Below the pieces are notes generated by a model. That model worked only from the letters and a program-made list of their open reading frames with translations. It ran no database searches and was not told the DNA's origin. Positions 15,973 through 23,797 of a DNA stretch of 38,103 nucleotides are shown here, one piece after another. Each line of letters opens with the position of its first letter. Within the stretch, counting starts at the first letter, position 1. Both the position numbers and the translations under genes were made by a program. The stretch lies in contig NZ_RCUX01000017.1 in assembly GCF_003667565.1 (NCBI RefSeq), positions 1 through 38,103 of the forward strand, in the 5' to 3' direction. This DNA comes from Mycetocola tolaasinivorans. Lineage in GTDB: Bacteria > Actinomycetota > Actinomycetes > Actinomycetales > Microbacteriaceae.

Positions 15973-17853
15973 CTAGTCGGTAGTGGTGTCGCCGCCGAGG
16001 CCGATGCTCAACTGCACCAGGTCGGTGAGGGCACCGGTCATCAGCGATCGGTCGGTGGTGGTCAGGGGGCGGTGGCCGGCGAGCATCGCCTGCGCGTACA
16101 GGAGCTCGATCGAGCGACGGAACACCAGCGGGTCATCCAGCTCGGCCAGTCGACGCACGAGCGGGCTTGACCAGTTGAGGCACAGGCGTGCGCGCACGTC
16201 CCGTTCCCCGTCTGCCTCGTTCTTGCCGGTGAGCAGCCGGTCGGTGGTGGAGATCACCTGCGACCACAGACCCGGCGCCATTTCGGCGGCCTTTGTACGT
16301 TCAATCCTCCGCAGGACGGCCTGATCCGCGACGTACAGTGCGGGGAGGTCGGCGGGCTGGAAGGAGCGGATGGACACCCGGGTCTGCACGGTGGTGAGGG
16401 CCTCCTCGGCGCGGGTCTCGACCGCGGCGGTGAGCTGTCGCTCGTGCAGCGGCGGAGCCTCAAGGCCGTCGAGCTCATCCGACACCTCGATCCGCTGGAC
16501 GCTCTGACCGGTGATCGCGGGAATCTGCCGCAGCAGCGCCGAATCGTACACGTAGCCGCCATTGACGATGGGCGACTCGGGGTTCGCGATCGCCGCAACC
16601 TGTCGGAACTCGTCCACCGTGTCGGTGAAGCGCAGCTCGCCATAGCGCTCCAGGTGCTCGCCGATGGTGGTTTCCCCGGCGGAGGTTTCGATCCGCAGCC
16701 ACGGCAGCATGAGCGCGGCGAGCTCGTCATCGTGCACGGCGAGCGACTTCAGCGCGAGCTGATGGACCGAAACCAGGTTTGCCAGAATGTGCGGTGCCGT
16801 GGCGGCCTGCAGCATGATCCAGCGACGCAGCGCGGCACCGATCTCGGTGCGGGTGTACTCGAGCGCCTCGTTGTTCACGAAGCTCTCGCGCGAGGCGGTG
16901 GGGGCGAGACCATCGGTGTTGATCACGCAGCGCACGAAGAACGCCCACTCGGGCAGTAGATCCTCGACGTGCTCGTCCAGCAGCATGCGGCCCAGATAGA
17001 CGCGGCTGGCCTGGCGGGCGCTCGGCGGCGGCGCATACGGCAGAACGTAGGCGATACCACGGGTCCCGGTGCCCGGAACGACGATCTCGATGCTGGCCAG
17101 CGGGCGTGCACCCAGCAGCTCGGTACCGAGGAGCAGCTGGGCATCCTCGGCGGCGGAACCCGGTGCGACCGGCTCAAGGAACGGTGCCGGGACGGTGATG
17201 GTCTCCCAGGAGCGGTCGGGCTGTTCCAGCTGGACGTCGACGGGAAGATAGCGGCCGAAACGCTCGGTGAGTTCGCGCACACGCTCGGGGGAGAGCAGCG
17301 CCGCGTCATCCGGCCGCGGCCGCAGCGAGATCTCGGTTCCGATCGGCAGGTTTTCGGCCTCGGTGGCGCTCAGTTCGCGCACGCTGAAGGTGCCGTTGGA
17401 GTGGCCGCGCCACTCGATCGGGGCGTCCCCGTGAGCCGAGCGCGAGCGCACCACGATCTCATCCGAAACCATGAAGCAGGACAGCAGGCCCACACCAAAC
17501 TGGCCGAGGAAGTCTTCCCGGCGCAGGTTGAGCACCTCATCGCGCTTGGAGCTGCGGCCCACGGTGGAGAGCAGCTCGGCAGCCTGGGCGGCGGTCAGGC
17601 CCACGCCGTTATCGGTGAAACGGAAGATCGGGTCGGCCTCGGTAACCGGGCTGATCCGCAGCAGCCCGGCGGGTGCTCCGTCGAACTTCTGCCGCGCGGT
17701 CACCGCATCGCGACCGTTCTGGAGGAGCTCGCGCAGGTAGACCTGCGGGCTCGAATAGATGTGCCGGCTCAGCAGATCCACGACACCGCGCAGGTCTACC
17801 TGGAACGGCTGGGCCGCGGCGGAGGCGACGGAATCGGGGCGGTCAAGAGACAA
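15973..17853 (-). CDS. HSP90 family protein (HtpG-like)
   Basis: ATP-dependent molecular chaperone. The N-terminal GHKL ATPase is intact: LRELLQNGRDAV (Glu42, Asn45, Asp49), DNGVGL (81-86), STVGRSSKRDE and GQFGVGLLSCFMVSDEI. The middle domain has INTDGLAPTASRESFVNNEAL. The C-terminal third is divergent from E. coli HtpG and shorter on dimerisation signals, although the total of 626 residues is close to HtpG. Start is TTG at 17853, with GAGGAG five bases upstream. Actinobacteria carry this divergent HSP90 class apart from classical htpG. It is followed by a giant TPR protein, an arrangement reminiscent of HSP90 and TPR co-chaperones in eukaryotes. Confidence 0.9.
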   Translation of the reverse strand: MSLDRPDSVASAAAQPFQVDLRGVVDLLSRHIYSSPQVYLRELLQNGRDAVTARQKFDGAPAGLLRISPVTEADPIFRFTDNGVGLTAAQAAELLSTVGRSSKRDEVLNLRREDFLGQFGVGLLSCFMVSDEIVVRSRSAHGDAPIEWRGHSNGTFSVRELSATEAENLPIGTEISLRPRPDDAALLSPERVRELTERFGRYLPVDVQLEQPDRSWETITVPAPFLEPVAPGSAAEDAQLLLGTELLGARPLASIEIVVPGTGTRGIAYVLPYAPPPSARQASRVYLGRMLLDEHVEDLLPEWAFFVRCVINTDGLAPTASRESFVNNEALEYTRTEIGAALRRWIMLQAATAPHILANLVSVHQLALKSLAVHDDELAALMLPWLRIETSAGETTIGEHLERYGELRFTDTVDEFRQVAAIANPESPIVNGGYVYDSALLRQIPAITGQSVQRIEVSDELDGLEAPPLHERQLTAAVETRAEEALTTVQTRVSIRSFQPADLPALYVADQAVLRRIERTKAAEMAPGLWSQVISTTDRLLTGKNEADGERDVRARLCLNWSSPLVRRLAELDDPLVFRRSIELLYAQAMLAGHRPLTTTDRSLMTGALTDLVQLSIGLGGDTTTD

Positions 17854-17916
17854 GAATGCTCCTCGTGTGAGGCGGGCTCAGCCGCACCGTATCGGCGCGG
17901 CAAACCTGCGGGGCCT

Positions 17917-17993
17917 TCTCCAGGGTAGGGGACGCGGGGTCGGCCGGGGAGATGAGGCGACGAAATTATTGGTCCGTCTCCAGGGTAGGCGAC
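17917..17993. repeat. 17-bp direct repeat, 60-bp period, at lipase gene 3' end
   Basis: TCTCCAGGGTAGG(G/C)GAC occurs at 17917-17933 and 17977-17993. The second copy lies inside the hydrolase gene and encodes part of AKSPTLE. A third, degenerate copy near 18010-18030 encodes another AKSPTL. The 3' end of the gene looks like a decayed tandem duplication. Confidence 0.65.
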
Positions 17994-18733
17994 TTCGCGC
18001 CGCGGCGTGGTGCGAGAGTGGGGGATTTCGCGGATAGCGTGCCCGTGTCCGCCACCAGCATCTCCACGGCATCGCGGACGGCGAGGACCGTTTCCGGTGC
18101 GCGCAGAATTCGAAAGTGGCCGGAGGTGTCTAATCGGACATTGTGGGCACCGGGAAGGTGGCTGCCCTCGCTCACGTGTGGATCCCAGGGCCCGTAGATC
18201 GACACGATGTGCGCGTTCAGCTCGGCCTGGCGACCGAGCCCCACGATGGTTGAGTTGGTGGGCAGAAACGCCCGCAGGCTCGGGTCAAAAATGTAGCGGG
18301 CATATCGCGAGCCGGCGAACGGTGTGGCCACGGCCACGACGCCGTGAATACCGAGCCGCTCGCCATCGGTCACCATGAGCTGCTTGCCGATCAGGCCGCC
18401 CTTGGAGTGCGCGACGATGATGCGGCCGGATCGGGGGACCGGGCTTCGGCGCAGCGCGCGCGACAGGCGCTGCGCGGTATCCACGATGGGGAGCAGGTTG
18501 TATCCGAGACCTCGCACGATTGAAATCCGATAGCCCGAGCGGTGCAGGAGTTCGGCGATCGGTTCGAGGAACGCCCAGGTTTCGTAGACCCCGGGGAGGA
18601 TCAGGATTACCGGTTTGGTGGAATCCCCGCGTCGATAGCGTCGCGGAAATCGTTGAAACGGTGCGCGGAGGTGCAGCCCGATCATCAGCCCGATGTCGCG
18701 CACCAGAACGTTGACCCGCGCGAGCACGTTCAC
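17966..18733 (-). CDS. Alpha/beta hydrolase (lipase/esterase-like)
   Basis: Predicted serine hydrolase of 255 residues. The nucleophile region reads IIVAHSKGGLIGK, close to a lipase elbow, after VILILPGVYETWAFLEPIAELL with the oxyanion region. A catalytic His is likely in TSGHFRIL; an Asp is plausible in YGPWDPHV. The N-terminal LARVNVLVRDIGLMIGLHLR could be a membrane-associating helix. The C-terminus repeats AKSPTL twice. It starts with GTG at 18733, overlapping the stop of the upstream hydrolase by four bases (GTGA), so the two are translationally coupled and may act on related substrates. Substrate unknown. Confidence 0.8.
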   Translation of the reverse strand: MNVLARVNVLVRDIGLMIGLHLRAPFQRFPRRYRRGDSTKPVILILPGVYETWAFLEPIAELLHRSGYRISIVRGLGYNLLPIVDTAQRLSRALRRSPVPRSGRIIVAHSKGGLIGKQLMVTDGERLGIHGVVAVATPFAGSRYARYIFDPSLRAFLPTNSTIVGLGRQAELNAHIVSIYGPWDPHVSEGSHLPGAHNVRLDTSGHFRILRAPETVLAVRDAVEMLVADTGTLSAKSPTLAPRRGAKSPTLETDQ

Positions 18734-19554
18734 CCCTTTACGCTCCGCGGGGTGGGGGCGGGCAGACCCAGGTGCGTGCGGATAGCGCGCGCCACCTCGG
18801 GGTAACCACTGATCATGGTTTCATGACCGCGCCCGGGGACGGTGGCGGCGTGGGCATCTGGGATCCGGCTCACCACCTCGTCGACCCAGACCGTGGGGCA
18901 GAGGAAGTCGCGCTCGCCGTGGACCACCAGCGTGTGTGCGCGGACCCGGGGAAGGGTGCGCTCGACCTCGTGGGTCAGCATCGTCGCGAGCTTTTTGACG
19001 TACCAGCGCGGCCCCGCGGCCAGGTAGTAGCGGGCACCGTAGTAGAGGGTGCGCGGCTGGAACGACATCATGTCCTGGAGCATGCGCAGTGCCTGCCGGG
19101 AGATACTGCGTTCGGTCGCGTTGATGGTGGGGGCGAGCAGGATCAGGTCGGGGAAGAGCTCGGGTGCGGCCGCGGCGGCCTCGACGGCCACCTGGGTGCC
19201 CATTGAGTGTCCGATGAGGATCACGTCGCTCAGGCCCTCAGCACGCACAAAATCGGCCACGAATGCGCCGCTGGCGGGCATGTCCAGCGGCTCCTTTGGC
19301 TCGGGCGACTCCCCGAACCCGGGGAGGTCAAGCGCGAAGACCGGCCCGTATTCGGCGAGCTCCTCGGCGAGGCCCTTCCAGTAGCCGTGGCCCATGCCGA
19401 TTCCGTGCAGGAGGACGATCGGCCGTCCGGTGTGGGCACCGGAGCGGAAGCTGATGATCTCGCGTCCGTCGCGTTCGAACCGCTCCCGGGTCGCATCCTC
19501 AAATGCGGTGATCGCGGTGCTCGATCGCCCCTCGTTTTGCTTCTCCTGCGGCAT
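18730..19554 (-). CDS. Alpha/beta fold hydrolase
   Basis: Predicted esterase, lipase or related hydrolase, 274 residues. It shows the complete catalytic triad pattern: oxyanion loop VLLHGIGMGHGYW, nucleophile elbow LIGHSMGTQVA, acid in VVHGERDFLCP and histidine in PGRGHETM. There is no signal peptide, so it is probably cytoplasmic. The helix-rich cap is between GHSMG and the acid. GGGGAGG lies 11 bases upstream of the ATG, somewhat far. It is the first gene of a pair with the overlapping hydrolase downstream. Confidence 0.88.
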   Translation of the reverse strand: MPQEKQNEGRSSTAITAFEDATRERFERDGREIISFRSGAHTGRPIVLLHGIGMGHGYWKGLAEELAEYGPVFALDLPGFGESPEPKEPLDMPASGAFVADFVRAEGLSDVILIGHSMGTQVAVEAAAAAPELFPDLILLAPTINATERSISRQALRMLQDMMSFQPRTLYYGARYYLAAGPRWYVKKLATMLTHEVERTLPRVRAHTLVVHGERDFLCPTVWVDEVVSRIPDAHAATVPGRGHETMISGYPEVARAIRTHLGLPAPTPRSVKG

Positions 19555-19669
19555 CGATACCGCGCCTCCCCTCGGCTACGTTCCGTATTCTCCCGGGTAA
19601 ACAACCCCGTAATCACGACTGTAATCCAAATGGATGCCGTGATCCCGGACTTCCCAGGGGACCCTGAGC

Positions 19670-20083
19670 CTAGTCGATCAACCCGTCCCGGTGGAGCACG
19701 TGCAGGAGGTCGGCCCCGGCGGGCGGGCATCGATCGGCATCGGCGAGCCGTACCCAGTGCACCTCGCTCACCTCGGCGCTCGGCACCGGTTCGTCCAGGA
19801 GCTCGCCCGAGAAAATCGTCATCGCGACCAGGCGACCCTCGGGCTCACCGTGTGCCTGTAGCGCGAGACGGTGGTAGACGCTGAGCGTATCCGGATCGAT
19901 TCTCGCGCCGACCTCCTCGAACACCTCGCGGATCACCGCATCGCGCGGGGTCTCGCCGGGGTCGATTTTTCCGCCCGGGAGAAAGTAGACATCGCGGCCA
20001 CGGGCGGTGACCATCAGGAGTCGGCGATCGCGGACCAGCGCGAACGCAGCCACCTGAATATCGGGAAGTGTGGGGTGACTCAT
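19670..20083 (-). CDS. Nudix hydrolase
   Basis: Predicted nucleoside-diphosphate-linked pyrophosphatase, 137 residues, one Nudix domain. The box is complete and in register: GGKIDPGETPRDAVIREVFEEVGA (about residues 37-60), giving the metal-binding REVFEE. The domain starts MVTARGRDVYFLPGGK, resembling MutT-like members that clean oxidised nucleotides or hydrolyse NDP-sugars; the substrate cannot be named. The ATG at 20083 has TAGGAT 7 nt upstream, suggesting a leaderless message, and diverges from glyS by about 110 bp. Confidence 0.93.
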   Translation of the reverse strand: MSHPTLPDIQVAAFALVRDRRLLMVTARGRDVYFLPGGKIDPGETPRDAVIREVFEEVGARIDPDTLSVYHRLALQAHGEPEGRLVAMTIFSGELLDEPVPSAEVSEVHWVRLADADRCPPAGADLLHVLHRDGLID

Positions 20084-20090
20084 GGCATCA

Positions 20091-20096
20091 ATCCTA
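20091..20096 (-). promoter_or_regulatory. -10 box TAGGAT, leaderless arrangement (Nudix gene)
   Basis: TAGGAT ends 7 nt before the ATG on the minus strand. Confidence 0.45.
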
Positions 20097-20128
20097 AAAC
20101 GTCAGCGGAAACCGTCGCCGAACATGGG

Positions 20129-20134
20129 TAAACT
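20129..20134 (+). promoter_or_regulatory. -10 box TAAACT of glyS
   Basis: TAAACT would start transcription near 20141, leaving a leader of about 50 nt before the GTG start. No convincing -35 is seen. Confidence 0.4.
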
Positions 20135-20191
20135 TAGGCCCTAATGCCCGGCACCCGGTCGGGTCATCTTTCAGCAACCTCAGGAGCCACC

Positions 20192-21574
20192 GTGGCAGCC
20201 AGCCGTCTCGATAAAGTCATCGCCCTCGCCCGTCATCGCGGATTTGTCTTTCAGGCCGGTGAAATCTACGGCGGATCCCGCTCCGCATGGGACTACGGGC
20301 CCCTCGGTGTGGCGCTGAAGGAGAACATCAAGCGCCAGTGGTGGAAGTCTATGGTTCAGGGCCGCTCCGACGTTGTCGGCCTCGACTCCTCGGTGATCCT
20401 GCCGCGCAAGGTGTGGGAGGCCTCGGGCCACGTTGAGGTCTTCTCCGACCCGCTGGTCGAGTGCACCTCCTGCCACAAGCGCTTCCGCGCGGATCACCTC
20501 GAGGAGGAGTTCGAGGAGAAGAAGGGTCGTCTGCCCGAAAACGGTCTCGACGACATCGCCTGCCCGAACTGTGGCACTCGTCACGCCTGGACCGAGCCCA
20601 AGGCCTTCTCCGGTCTGCTCAAGACCACCCTCGGCCCGGTCGAGGACGAGTCCGGCATGCACTACCTGCGTCCCGAGACCGCCCAGGGTATCTTCGTGAA
20701 CTTCGCCAACGTGCTGCAGGCCTCGCGCCAGAAGCCGCCGTTTGGTATCGGCCAGATCGGTAAGTCGTTCCGTAACGAGATCACCCCCGGAAACTTCATC
20801 TTCCGTACCCGTGAGTTCGAGCAGATGGAGCTGGAGTTCTTCGTTGAGCCCGGCACCGACGAGCAGTGGCACGAGTACTGGCTGAACGAGCGCATGAACT
20901 GGTACACCGGCCTCGGCATCAAGGCCGACAACCTGCGCTTCTTTGAGCACCCCAAGGAAAAGCTGTCGCACTACGCGAAGCGCACCGTCGACGTTGAATA
21001 CCGATTCGGATTCTCCGGCAGCGAGTGGGGCGAGCTCGAGGGTGTGGCCAACCGCACCGACTTCGACCTCAAGACCCACTCCGAGGCCTCGGGTAAGGAC
21101 CTCTCGTTCTTCGATCAGCCGAAGAACGAGCGCTGGATCCCCTACGTGATCGAGCCCGCGGCCGGCCTGACCCGCTCGCTGATGGCCTTCCTGGTGGATG
21201 CCTATGACGAGGAAGAGGTGCCCAACGCCAAGGGTGGTGTCGATACCCGCACCGTGCTGCGCCTCGACCCGCGCCTGGCCCCGGTGAAGGTGGCCATCCT
21301 CCCGCTGAGCCGCAACGAGGCCCTCTCGCCGCTGGCTCGCGAGGTCGCCGCCGAGCTGCGCGAAACCTGGAACGTCGACTTCGACGACGCCGGCGCAATC
21401 GGCCGTCGCTACCGTCGTCAGGACGAGATCGGTACCCCGTTCTGCGTGACCGTTGACTTCGACTCGCTCGAGGACAAGGCCGTGACCGTGCGTAACCGCG
21501 ACACCATGGAGCAGGAGCGCGTCGCGATCGCCGACCTCTACCTGTACTTCGCCGAGCGTCTGCGCGGCGCATAG
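20192..21574 (+). CDS. glyS: Glycyl-tRNA synthetase (single-chain, class II)
   Basis: Charges tRNA-Gly with glycine. The single-chain dimeric type found in actinobacteria, 460 residues. The opening block [31 protein letters not shown] is diagnostic, with motif 2 [25 protein letters not shown] and motif 3 [15 protein letters not shown] zinc-binding pair, CTSCHKR and CPNCGTRH, is in the insertion. The C-terminal anticodon domain begins [20 protein letters not shown]. Start: the GTG at 20192 is preferred to an ATG at 20144 because CAGGAG lies five bases upstream and the protein then begins like its relatives ([14 protein letters not shown]). A hairpin terminator follows. Confidence 0.97.
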   Translation: MAASRLDKVIALARHRGFVFQAGEIYGGSRSAWDYGPLGVALKENIKRQWWKSMVQGRSDVVGLDSSVILPRKVWEASGHVEVFSDPLVECTSCHKRFRADHLEEEFEEKKGRLPENGLDDIACPNCGTRHAWTEPKAFSGLLKTTLGPVEDESGMHYLRPETAQGIFVNFANVLQASRQKPPFGIGQIGKSFRNEITPGNFIFRTREFEQMELEFFVEPGTDEQWHEYWLNERMNWYTGLGIKADNLRFFEHPKEKLSHYAKRTVDVEYRFGFSGSEWGELEGVANRTDFDLKTHSEASGKDLSFFDQPKNERWIPYVIEPAAGLTRSLMAFLVDAYDEEEVPNAKGGVDTRTVLRLDPRLAPVKVAILPLSRNEALSPLAREVAAELRETWNVDFDDAGAIGRRYRRQDEIGTPFCVTVDFDSLEDKAVTVRNRDTMEQERVAIADLYLYFAERLRGA

Positions 21575-21588
21575 GGTTTCACCCCGAA

Positions 21589-21633
21589 AAACACCGCTTC
21601 ATGCTCGTACGGGCATGAAGCGGTGTTTCGTTT
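21589..21633 (+). terminator. Rho-independent terminator of glyS
   Basis: Perfect 16-bp stem (21589-21604 with 21613-21628), loop of 8, followed by a short T-rich tail. Confidence 0.9.
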
Positions 21634-21718
21634 CCGAAGTCTTTTGAGACATTCTCTCGGGCGTACCCCCAACCACGCGCTACGCTGGTGAGTATCGAAT
21701 CGAGCAGAGGGAGACACG

Positions 21719-22105
21719 ATGCGAGGCAAGATACTCTTCGTCACCGGACTGGCCGCGGGTTACGTCCTGGGAACCCGTGCGGGTCGTCAGCGCTACGAAC
21801 AGATCAAGAGTGGGTGGTTGAGCGTCTGGAACGCGGCCCCCGTCCAGAACCAGGTGGAGAAGGTCGAAACCTTCGCCAAGGCACGCATTAGCGAGGTTCC
21901 TGGTTTCCTCCTCGTCGGAGTAAAGAAGATCGCCGCGGCGATCGCCCCCGCCGAGCCCGCTCCCGCGGAACCGGCTGCCAAGCCAGCCGCCGCGGCCTCC
22001 CCGGCGAAAAAGACCTCCGCCGCGAAGCCGGCAGCGAAGAAGTCTGCCGCGAAGCCCGCCGCCAAGAAGAGCGCCGGAGCAAAGAAGTCGGCCACCAATG
22101 AGTGA
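21719..22105 (+). CDS. Small membrane-associated protein with Ala/Lys/Pro-rich tail
   Basis: 128 residues. The N-terminus MRGKILFVTGLAAGYVLGTRAGRQRYEQI is a short hydrophobic segment with a GTRAGRQRYEQIK motif, shared by actinobacterial YtxH-like small proteins; a second hydrophobic stretch is FLLVGVKKIAAAIA. From about residue 80 the tail is a run of KPA, AKK and KSA units, lysine-rich and disordered, resembling histone H1 tails. GGGAG lies five bases before the ATG. Its stop overlaps the start of the Holin-X gene, and DUF3618 follows, forming a compact conserved trio in actinobacteria of unknown purpose, probably at the envelope. Confidence 0.8.
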   Translation: MRGKILFVTGLAAGYVLGTRAGRQRYEQIKSGWLSVWNAAPVQNQVEKVETFAKARISEVPGFLLVGVKKIAAAIAPAEPAPAEPAAKPAAAASPAKKTSAAKPAAKKSAAKPAAKKSAGAKKSATNE

Positions 22106-22496
22106 TTCGGAAAAGCGCTCCCTGATCGGGCTCATCTCCGACCTGCCCGGCCAGATCACCGATCTGATCAAGGCGGAGATCGAGCAGCTCAAGGTCAAGG
22201 CGATTCACGTTGGCAAGAATGCCGGAATCGGTGCCGTATTTGTGATCGTCGCGCTGATCTTCGTGTTCTTCGCGGTCGGAACCCTGGTGGCCGTGATCAT
22301 CCTGGCGCTCGCGCTGGTCATGCCCGCCTGGCTGGCCGCACTCATCGTGTTTGTTTTGTTCCTGCTTGCCGCCGGGGTCTTTGGGCTCCTGGGCTGGCGC
22401 GCGTTCAAGCGCATCAGCGATGAGCAGGGTCCGATTGAGGGTGTCCGTCGCGACATCGATGCGCTGAAGGGAACCGGTGATTATGACCGTCGATAA
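22098..22496 (+). CDS. Phage holin family protein (Actinobacterial Holin-X)
   Basis: 132 residues with two strong membrane helices (FVIVALIFVFFAVGTLVAVIILALALV and LIVFVLFLLAAGVFGLLGW) between an amphipathic, charged N-terminus (GQITDLIKAEIEQLKVKA) and a charged tail. This is the pattern of the Holin-X family (Phage_holin_3_6), which despite its name is a chromosomal family in actinobacteria. No lysis genes accompany it. Overlaps the genes on both sides (start within the upstream stop region, stop within the downstream start), so the three are co-translated. Confidence 0.85.
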   Translation: MSDSEKRSLIGLISDLPGQITDLIKAEIEQLKVKAIHVGKNAGIGAVFVIVALIFVFFAVGTLVAVIILALALVMPAWLAALIVFVLFLLAAGVFGLLGWRAFKRISDEQGPIEGVRRDIDALKGTGDYDRR

Positions 22497-22719
22497 GACC
22501 CCCGAGGAGGCGCGCGCCGAGCTGGTTGCCACGCTCAACGCCCTCGAAGACAAGCTCAACGTGCCCAAGCGCGTGGGCGGTGCCGTGGACCGCGGTAAGG
22601 CGCGTCTGCGCACCTTTAAGGAAGAGAACCCCGGTGGTGCCGCGGGCGCGGCCGTGGCAGTGAGCGCCGTCGTTGGCCTGGCCGCGTGGGGGATCGTCCG
22701 GGCGCTGGCGCGTCGATAG
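22477..22719 (+). CDS. DUF3618 family protein
   Basis: 80 residues. The body PEEARAELVATLNALEDKLNVPKRV followed by AGAAVAVSAVVGLAAWGIVRALARR fits DUF3618: a charged helix and one C-terminal membrane helix. The GTG at 22477 has AAGGGA at ideal spacing; an in-frame ATG at 22483 is the alternative. The start lies within the end of the Holin-X gene. Likely works with the two genes before it in the cell envelope; function unknown. Confidence 0.82.
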   Translation: MIMTVDKTPEEARAELVATLNALEDKLNVPKRVGGAVDRGKARLRTFKEENPGGAAGAAVAVSAVVGLAAWGIVRALARR

Positions 22720-22724
22720 GCGAT

Positions 22725-22752
22725 ACACACCCGGGTGCGAGCCCGGGTGTGT
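22725..22752. terminator. Hairpin after the DUF3618 gene
   Basis: 11-bp stem ACACACCCGGG/CCCGGGTGTGT with a six-base loop, without a T tract. Probably ends the three-gene transcript. The following 170 bp to hemD hold only a TAGTGT -10 candidate near 22832 and a 10-bp palindrome TCGGATCCGA. Confidence 0.6.
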
Positions 22753-22923
22753 GCACACCGCGGAGGTCTCGCGGAATCAACGGGTCACTCCCGTGCACGG
22801 ATTTCGGATCCGAGCGAAACGGGGTGATCATGGTAGTGTGAGGGTCGTTTTCTTCCCCATGCTGTGCCACCCGAGCGGGCGTGCGCGCGAGTCTGTTTCA
22901 CGAAGGTAGCAACGAGTTTTCCG

Positions 22924-23706
22924 ATGAGCACAACAGGTTCTTCCTCTAAGCCACTCACTGGCTGGCGGATTCTGGTGCCCCGGGGTGGCCCCTGGGGTGA
23001 CGGAGTTGCCGCCGAACTACGGCGCCGCGGCGCCACACCGGTCATCGCACCCATGGTGAACTTTGCCCCGACCGACAACCCAGAGGCGCTGGCCGGTGCC
23101 CTGGAATCCCTGCAGGCCGGGGCTTTTGACTGGGTCACCCTCACCAGCGCGACCACCGTGGACGTGCTCTATGCACACCGCGTGCGGGTGCCCGCCCACA
23201 CCAAGATCGCGGCCGTGGGTGAGACCACCGCGGCTGCGGCCCAGGCCGCCGGTTTTGTGGTCACGCTCGTTCCCGCCGAGGACAACTCGGCCGCCGGAAT
23301 GGTGCAGGAACTCGTTGCCCGGGAGCCCGAACCCCGTCACTTTCTGACGCTGCGCGCGGCAAACGCCGACCCCGTCCTCACCCGGGGCCTGATTGCAGCC
23401 GGTCACAATGTGGAGTCCGTGATGGCGTATCGCACCGTGGGTGAACCGGTAGCCGAGAAGGTTATTGCGGATGTCCACAGCGGCCGAATCAACGCGCTCC
23501 TGGTGACCTCCGGAAGCATCGCCGATCAGGTGGCCGCGCAGTTTGGTGAGTTGCCGAGCAGTACCCTGGTTGCGGCGATTGGCCCGCGTACCGCAAATGA
23601 CGCCGCCGCCGCCGGGCTGCGGGTCGACCTGATCGCGGATGAGCAGACCGTCGCCGCGCTCCTCGACGCCGTGGTCACCGCGGCCGAATCCGGGCACGCC
23701 GGATAA
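22924..23706 (+). CDS. hemD: Uroporphyrinogen-III synthase
   Basis: Closes hydroxymethylbilane to uroporphyrinogen III in tetrapyrrole synthesis. 260 residues in the two-lobed HemD pattern: GWRILVPRGGPWGDGVAAELRRRGATPVIAPMVNF, then DWVTLTSATTVDVLY, IAAVGETTAAAAQAAGF, and in the second lobe NALLVTSGSIADQVAAQFG, VAAIGPRTANDAAAAGLRVDL and the closing TVAALLDAVV. The family is poorly conserved but this layout is typical. No other heme genes are nearby. ATG at 22924 is chosen to match the domain start; no clear Shine-Dalgarno sequence is present, so initiation is uncertain. Confidence 0.88.
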   Translation: MSTTGSSSKPLTGWRILVPRGGPWGDGVAAELRRRGATPVIAPMVNFAPTDNPEALAGALESLQAGAFDWVTLTSATTVDVLYAHRVRVPAHTKIAAVGETTAAAAQAAGFVVTLVPAEDNSAAGMVQELVAREPEPRHFLTLRAANADPVLTRGLIAAGHNVESVMAYRTVGEPVAEKVIADVHSGRINALLVTSGSIADQVAAQFGELPSSTLVAAIGPRTANDAAAAGLRVDLIADEQTVAALLDAVVTAAESGHAG

Positions 23707-23797
23707 CGATCGCTGTGGCTACTCTCCAGACGGGGAGTTATCACTTTGTGAGGTGTCTTCGGCGCTTTTTTCAGGTGAACGGGGCAGACTAGAGAGT

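Noticed and set aside
22098..22496. Prophage remnant (holin)
   Set aside because: Holin-X family members are ordinary chromosomal genes in actinobacteria; no lysin, capsid or integrase accompanies it.
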